A stretch of 64,000 nucleotides of DNA from Crocodylus rhombifer. Lineage: Eukaryota > Chordata > Crocodylia > Crocodylidae. The DNA is taken from assembly GCA_038503035.1 (NCBI GenBank), contig JAVSML010019013.1:1-64000 (forward strand), in the 5' to 3' direction. Positions 58,085 through 64,000 of this stretch are shown here, in pieces. A program made the translations under genes and the position numbers. Every line of letters starts with the position of its first letter. The first letter of the stretch is position 1. The notes below the pieces were generated by a model, which searched no databases, was not told where the DNA came from, and saw nothing but the letters and a program-made list of their open reading frames with translations.

Positions 58085-58560
58085 GCTCGTTGCAAACCCC
58101 CCATTTTGTGTGGTGATTTGGAGGCTTTGTATGGAAACGTTTGTGGGAATGTGGTGACAGCGGGAGAATTCTGCGGAGGTACGGGAACTTTATTGTTGCA
58201 ATGTGTGGGATTATGGGGGTTTGTTCCTATGTTTGCTTGAAAACTGAATATTCTGTGTGGTGATAAAGGACCTTTTTTGAAAAATATTGTGATTGTGTGT
58301 GGAAAACTCATGATTTGGGAACTGTTTGTGAAAAAGTGTGTGGAAATATGGTGACTTTGTATAAAGAAAATGGGGTTGATATTTTAGGGCCATTTGGGAA
58401 ATGTTTTATGTGACTGGTGTGTTGTGGGGCCAATGGAATATAGTGTGGTGGTTGGGTAAGTATTGAAATGTTACGTTGCGTGGGGATTTGGAAATCTGTT
58501 TTGACGGCATGTGCTGGTTTCTGTGTGGAAAACTGCCCATTTTGTGTTATGATATGAGAC
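58085..58560 (+). repeat. G/T-rich C-poor repeat array 1
   Basis: Made of diverged units with phrases such as TGTGTGGAAAACTG, TTTTGTGTGGTGATTTGG, GTGTGGTGGTTGGGTAAGT and GAGGGCATGTG-like words. These same phrases, in the same order, build array 2 (61355-63560). Cytosine is rare on this strand. Array 1 holds about one higher-order unit. Confidence 0.85.
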
Positions 58561-58682
58561 TTCTTGATGGAAATGTGCTGCTCTGGGCTCGTGGGGTCAT
58601 CTTATCCACTGCGGTGCCGTACATGGTGCGTGCGATTTCACTCACGTGAAACTGTCTAATGCCGATCTGCCCTTTCTTGCAG

Positions 58683-58875
58683 GCTGTTCCTCATTTCCCC
58701 CATCCTTGGAGCCAGCGTATCAGCAAGGAGCCACAGCCAGAAAGAATTGGGGCTTGGGGCAGAAGGGCCCCCGGGACCTGTCGTGTCTGCAAAGGTCGCT
58801 CCGGGCCCTCAGACGGGTGGGTGTGCTGGGCCTGCGGAGGTCCCTTGGAAACAGCCAAGGCACCGTGGGCAACAG
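58683..58875 (+). other. Exon-like block, copy 1 (193 bp) with splice sites
   Basis: Flanked by CCCTTTCTTGCAG and CAACAG|GTGAGT. One phase is open throughout and reads GAWGRRAPGTCRVCKG, then WVCWACGGPLETAKAPWATG, giving two Cys-x2-Cys pairs spaced like a small zinc ribbon. Copy 2 at 63674-63868 keeps splice sites and open frame but not the first Cys pair. I do not recognise the protein. It could equally be a non-coding 5'UTR or lncRNA exon; the frame could stay open by chance in GC-rich sequence. Upstream lies array 1 and CpG-island copy B. Confidence 0.5.
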
Positions 58876-58959
58876 GTGAGTATGTGATTCTGCTCTGACA
58901 CGCTCACTGGACGCTCAGCTTCTGCCTGGACGCACATCATCCACGTACCCTGCTCCAAC

Positions 58960-60480
58960 GGTAACACTTCCACTGACGGCAGCTCTTGCCTCTAACTGCT
59001 GGTAGCACCTTCCAAAAAACAATGACCTGCACGTTGGCTTGCAGGATAGTGGGGGCCCAGACCCCTCAGATTTTGTATTCTCCTTCCCTGTGTCTAGACC
59101 AGGTGTTGAGCACTTTGATCTCTGCAAGCTTCAGCACTTGTTAGCCACACAGGCCCTGTTCCTTTAGAGAGTTGTTGGGGAGGGGGGAGACTGCTTCTTT
59201 GCCCCCTGCTCTTTGCTTCTGTCAGCTATAAGCTGTTTATCTGTTTTTGTTTCCCAGGAGACAAAGGGCAAAAAATTTTGCTCTGTCAGCAGGGATCTGG
59301 GTTTTCCTCTTCCCACAGAAAAGTGAGACCTCTGTACGTCCCTGCAGAAATGGGTCACCTGCTGGGATGCAGAGGCCCTGGGGAAGGGCAGCAGGTTGGG
59401 AGCTGGCAGCTTGCCACCCACTACGCACAGATCGGGGGGGCATGGGTCCCTCCGTCCCTCAGACATGCACGCGGCAGCATGGAGCTGGCGCCTCCCACCT
59501 GAGCCCACAGCAGGCAGGCAGTGGATGGGGGGGTGCTGGGCTTTGCTCCACTGAAGGAGCTGCTGCCTCCTGCCAGGGGCTGGGAGCTGTGGGCTTGGGC
59601 TGTGTAGCCCTGCCAGTGGGGGCCTCCCGCTGACAGGGCTGGGGAGGTGAGGGCTTGCGGAGGAGTGAGGGGCCTTTCACTTTAATCATGGATTTTGGAG
59701 GTTTTATCAGAGAATTAGCGGGGGGGGTTATTTATCGGAAAATGAGCAATTTTGTATTGGGGAAAACCAGGCTCTCTGGTCATTAGAACAGTGTGTGTGT
59801 GGTGGGTACCCACAGTGTTATCTGGCATTGGCCGCACACACACATTCCCTGGGCGCTGCTCTGAGGAAGGATCCTGGTGTCAGCCTTGTGCCTGCCATGG
59901 GCAGTGGGAGCGCTCCAACAGCAGCCCGGCTCCAGCGCTGTTGCGCGCTCCGGGCACAAGCGGCAGCTCTGAGCCCATGTGTTCGGGTAGTCTCTGAGGG
60001 GGCCAGGGTGGAGCTGATCAAGCCTCTGTGCATGGCCCTTGTGGCTGCCAGGCCAGCACTTGCCCAGCAGAAACAGCGGTGCTGCTGATGGGGTCTCCCG
60101 TGGGCACGTGCAGGGCAGGGCACGGAGCGGCGTGCAGCGTGGTCGGGTGTTCTGTGTGTGGTCCTGTAGCCTGGCCACTTCCTCGGGCGTTGGCGTTGGA
60201 GCTGGTGCTGCTGAGATGCTGCTCTGCACCACCTGCCCTGGCCCTTCTACTCACCCCATGCATGAACTGTCACCGCTCTCCTGGGGGGGTCAGTGCAGCA
60301 GGGCCGCGTGGTGCGGCCGTGGCCAGGGCAGTGGCGGTGTGGGCAGGAAGGACCCCAGTGCCAAATGGACCTGGGGGGAGGGAGGGGGGGAGCGGGTGTT
60401 TTGGTAGTGTTGCGGGGTGTGTTTTAGCAAATAGAAACCTAGGGTTCTGGATTAGCCTAGGGATTAACATGACACCTCGT
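58960..60480. other. GC-rich spacer after exon-like block 1
   Basis: Many open frames on both strands, none with domain content or splice support. 58876-59000 is homologous to sequence following exon-like copy 2 (63869-64000). GGGG-rich words occur at 59711 and 60370-60390. Confidence 0.5.
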
Positions 60481-61000
60481 TGAATGAGCGATAGAAAGGC
60501 TTTATTTACTACAAGTATTCATAGTCAAGTTAAGTGAGCCCTATCCAAAACAAAGTCCAGTAATTAGTAATAAGGTGATGATTTCTCACCAAACAGGTGT
60601 CTAAGAGGTGGTATTTTTCTTTAGCTTCTCAGGTAGGCTGGGCACAGCAGCAGTTGGTGTCAAAGATTTCTCACTGTTGAAGCACATGCTGTTAGTTTCC
60701 CTGGCTTTGTTATACCGTTAGTTCATCATCTTCAAAGTCGTCTTTTAGTTGTAGAAATCAAGGGAGTCCCCAGCAGTGATTGGCAGGAACATCCCGTTAA
60801 TCAGCATGCCCATTCTTGGTTGTCAGAAAGTTCCAATTGGAATGAATGACCTTCCTCAGCGATGAGAGGTTATCCATTTCTACAAAGTTTGGAACGCATC
60901 TAGAAACTGATTAACCACCTGGAAAAACACTAGTGTCCCTGGAAAACGAGGTAAATCATGAGAAAATAACAGAAACCAAACTAAATAGGGAGGAGATACC
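60470..61000 (-). mobile_element. Probable LTR (endogenous retroelement), antisense
   Basis: On the minus strand an AATAAAG poly(A)-type signal lies at 60506-60500, preceded by a moderately AT-rich U3-like stretch with no coding frame and followed by a short R/U5-like tail ending near TGTCATG. A matching second LTR or internal genes are not seen, so it would be a solo LTR. The call rests on layout only. Confidence 0.35.
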
Positions 61001-61354
61001 TGTTCCAAATGGCGAATGTTTCTTCCTGCACATAAACACAAGTTAATTGCAGAAGAAATATTTGCCATACTAATTTATCAAAGATAGACATTTCACAGAG
61101 ATGCATACCAGACAGCTGGGAGTCTGCTTGAAATGATTATGAATCTAGTAAGATAAGCTGGAAGGGAGACCTCATTATTTTTCCTCAGATGGCCTAGCCA
61201 TGGACTCGCAGCCTTTTGCGCTGTGCAGTCGGCATCAGTATTTCACAGTCCAGGTTTTGTGAGAAGGTCCCAGGCTGGCACGCGTTTCAGAGTCATCAGG
61301 GGCTGTGTGCAAAGGTGCCTGCGTGCGATGACGTGGAGCCATGTGGGCTTGAGG

Positions 61355-63560
61355 CAGTTTGTGTGTAGAAAACTGGCCGTTTTGTGCGGTGAGCTAGGAA
61401 ACTTTTTTTTTTCTGGCTGTCTGGTGATTTTTTTGGTAGGGTTGTGTTCATTTTGTGTGGTGATTTGCAGGTGTTTTTGTGGAAATTTTTTGGGAAAGAT
61501 GGTGGTAGTGGGAGAATTCTGTGGGGATTTGGGACCTTTATTTGGAAATGTGTGGAAATGTGATTTTGGGGGGGGACTTAATTGTGTGTGTGGTACAGGG
61601 CCTTAACTTGAAAATATAGGGTTTTCTGTGCAACACTGGTTACTTAGGAGCTGTTTGTGGAAATATGGTGGTTTTGTGTATGGAAAATGGGGTAGTAATT
61701 TTAGGCTGATTTAGGAACTTTTTGGTGTGACTGGTGTGTTGCCAGACCTGTGGAAAACCGTGTGGGGATCGGTTAAGTGTATGGAAATATGGTTACGTTG
61801 TGTGAAGGGAATTCTCTGGGGATTTGGAAACCTTTTTTGCGGGCACCTGTTTGGGCTCGTGGCAGTTTGTGTGTGGAAAACCGGCCATTTTGTGTGGTGA
61901 GTTGGGAACGTTTTTTTTTGGTAGTGCCATGATGTTTTTAGTGGGAACTTGGTCATTTTGTGTGGTGATTTGGTGGTGTTTTTGTGGAAATGTTTGGGGA
62001 TGTATTGTGACGTTGGGAGAGTCCTGTGGGGATTTGGGACCTTTACCTGGAAATGGGGTTATTTTTGTGGATCACATGCAGACCTTTTTTTCTTGGAAAT
62101 ACTGTGATTTTTGTGGGGGGAAAACTGATGATTTGGGAACTGTTGGTGATTTTTGTGTGTGGAAAATGGTGTAGTATTAGGGTGATTAATGAACTTTTTT
62201 CATTTATGTGCCACTGGTGTGGTCTGGGACGAGTGGAATGTTTTGTGGTGATTGGGTAGGTGTGTGGAAATACGGCTTGGTTGTGTGACAGAAATTGTGT
62301 GGGGATTGGGACCTCTTTTTGGAGGGCATGTGGCAGTTTTTCTGTAGAAAACAGGCCATTTTGTGTGGTGACTTCAGAAGCTGCTTTTTTTTTTTTTTCC
62401 ACATGTGACTATTTGGGTGAGAAGTTTGTCATTTTGTAGTTATTTGGAGATGTGCTTGCAGCAAGGTTTGGGGTAATATGGTACTGGGAGAATTTTGTGG
62501 GGCTTTGGGAGCTTGTTTGTAGAGATGTTTGGGTTGTTTTTTGGCCTTTTTTTATGAAAGACCTGATTGTGTGTGGTGATGAAGGATTTTTTGTGGAAGT
62601 ATGGTGATATTGTGTGGAAAGCTGGTGATTTGGTAGTTCTTTGTGGAAATATATGGTGCTTTTGTAGGTGAAAAATGGTGTGGTAATATTAGGGTGAATT
62701 ATGAACTCTTGTGTGCAACTGCTGTGTTGTGGGATGTGTGGAATATCTTGTGGTGATTGGGTAAGTGTGGAAATATGCTTGTGTTGTGTGAGGGAAATGG
62801 TGTGGGGATTTGGAAGCCTTTTTGAGGGCATGTGGTGGTTTCTGTGTGGAAAACTGTTCTGTGGTGATTTGAATACCCTCTCTTTGTTTTTTCCTGGAAG
62901 TGTGGGGATATTTTTGGTGGCTAGTTGGTGATTTTGTGGTAATTTGGAGATGTGTTTGTGGCAAGGTTTGGGAAAATATGGTACTGGGAGAATTTTGTGG
63001 GAATTTGGGAGCTTGTTTGTGGAAATGTTTGGGGGGTTTTTGTGAAAGACCTGATTGTGTGTGGCGAGGAAGGAATTTACGTGGAAGTGTGGTGATTTTG
63101 TGTGGAAAACTGATGATTTGGGAGCTGTTTGTGGAAATGTGAATTACTAGAAAATGGTGTGGTAATTTTAGACTTTTAGGAACTTGTTTGTGCAAAATGT
63201 GTAGAAATGTGATTTTTGTTGTTGTTGTTGTGGAATTTGGGACTTTTTTTGGAGATATAGGGGTTTTGTCTGGAAAACAGGTGATTGAGGAAATGCTTGT
63301 GGAAATGTCTCTGGAAATATGGTGAATTTTTTTGTAGAAAAATGGCTTGGTAATTTTAGGGTGATTTGGGAACTGTTCTGTGCGATTACTGTTTTGTGGG
63401 AACCTGTGCAGAAATCTGTGGCGATTGGGTAAGCATATGGAAATATGCTTATGTCATATGAAGGAAGATGCACGGTGATTTTGAAACTTTTTTTGTAGGA
63501 ATATATGTTTTTTAAAAAAAAAAAAATGTGATTTGTGTGGTGAATTGGGAACCCTTAGTG
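61355..63560 (+). repeat. G/T-rich C-poor repeat array 2, higher-order units
   Basis: The anchor phrase GATTGGGTAAGTGTGTGGAA (and variants) recurs at about 61770, 62255, 62756 and 63425, giving higher-order spacings near 485, 500 and 670 bp. Each unit includes AAAACTGGCCATTTTGTGTG, ATATGGTGATTTTGTGTGG, AATTTTAGGGTGATTTAGGA and GTGTGACTGGTGTGTTG. In 62641-62700 I count 19 G and 1 C; in 62941-63000, 22 G and 2 C. Long minus-strand frames rich in His, Thr and Pro follow from this skew and are not genes. Confidence 0.9.
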
Positions 63561-63673
63561 GAAATGGGCTGGGTTGGCCCATGGTGGTCATCTGATGCAT
63601 GACGGTGCAGCGAACGGCGCGTGTGTTTTCACCTATGTGGAACTGTCTAACGTGGGTCTGCCCTTGCTCGCAG

Positions 63674-63868
63674 GCAACTTCTCATCCCCCTGTCCTTGGA
63701 GCCAGCAACTTGCATCAGCCCGCAACGAGCTGCAAGATGACGGAAGCGGGGCTTGGGGCAGAAGGGCCCCCAGGAGCTCTTGTCTGCAAGGGTCACTCTG
63801 GGCACTCAGGTGGGTGTGCAGCGCCTGTGGGGGTCCCTGGGAAACAGCCAAAGCACCATGGGTGACAG
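63674..63868 (+). other. Exon-like block, copy 2 (195 bp) with splice sites
   Basis: Acceptor GCTCGCAG ends at 63673 and donor GACAG|GTAAGT starts at 63869. In the phase corresponding to copy 1 it reads GAWGRRAPRSSCLQG, then WVCSACGGPWETAKAPWVTG. Between these two conserved blocks two small deletions (2 and 4 bp relative to copy 1) change the reading frame and restore it. The 5' flank (63562-63673) and 3' flank (63869-64000) are also homologous to copy 1. Confidence 0.5.
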
Positions 63869-64000
63869 GTAAGTACATGATTCTGCTTTGACACGCTCAG
63901 CAGACAGAACGCACCAGCAATTGCCTCAGCTTCTGCCTGGATCCACGTCGTTCATGTGCCCTGCTCCAGTGGTAATGCCTCCAGTGATTGAGGCTCTTGC

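Noticed and set aside
55282..58311. Many overlapping open frames of 100-219 codons on both strands of the CpG islands
   Set aside because: High GC removes stop codons in all frames; composition is Arg/Ala/Gly/Pro without domains, and duplicates A and B do not preserve a common frame.
62409..63195. Minus-strand open frames of 140 and 168 codons rich in His, Thr, Pro and Ser
   Set aside because: They arise from the near absence of C on the + strand, which removes stops on the minus strand. No start context, domain or conservation between array units.
1..64000. CRISPR arrays, tRNA genes, rRNA genes and bacterial-type operons
   Set aside because: None seen. The tandem structures are microsatellites, minisatellite-like arrays or transposon copies, and gene structure is that of a vertebrate.

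Overview
The window is vertebrate nuclear DNA, most probably from a non-avian sauropsid such as a crocodilian or turtle. It has long AT-rich introns with canonical GT/AG splice sites and many CR1 LINE copies of several ages. It also carries numerous small hAT-type DNA transposon remnants, DIRS-like remnants and CpG-island promoters, and I see no Alu or L1. The species cannot be fixed from the sequence alone.

Positions 3183-49959 on the + strand hold the 3' part of one multi-exon gene, which I identify as UNKL (unkempt-like, a CCCH zinc finger and RING-type protein). Ten exons join in frame into 510 codons plus a stop. They encode the last CCCH finger, a long Ser/Pro/Thr-rich region, a coiled coil and a C-terminal C3HC4 RING-like finger. 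The 5' exons lie upstream of the window. An eleventh candidate exon (12338-12375) has the same splice phases as the next exon (12670-12752) and looks like a mutually exclusive alternative to it. The 3'UTR runs past 49960 with poly(A) signals at 50698, 51044 and 51514.

The introns are filled with repeats. CR1 copies lie near 16.2-19.1 kb (nested mosaic, mostly minus), 20.3-21.6 (+), 22.0-22.4 (+), 30.4-31.1 (-), 34.4-36.2 (-), 41.6-42.7 (+) and 43.6-45.1 kb (-). A different non-LTR fragment lies at 15.1-15.9 kb. Seven short hAT-like elements have terminal inverted repeats, most with 8-bp target-site duplications. Degenerate DIRS-like sequence lies around 4.5-6.7 and 22.7-25.0 kb.

Downstream of UNKL (51.5-64 kb) I find no recognisable conserved protein gene. 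A fold-back repeat at 52.5-53.3 kb is followed by two tandemly duplicated CpG-island promoter-like blocks (55.3-56.6 and 57.2-58.1 kb), each with five CCAAT-type boxes. Next come a C-depleted, G/T-rich array (58.1-58.6 kb), an exon-like block with good splice sites (58683-58875), a GC-rich spacer, a probable antisense LTR, a larger G/T-rich array (61.4-63.6 kb) and a second copy of the exon-like block (63674-63868). This repeated module of G-skewed array plus exon behind a duplicated promoter is the least explained part of the window and may be the start of a multicopy transcription unit.
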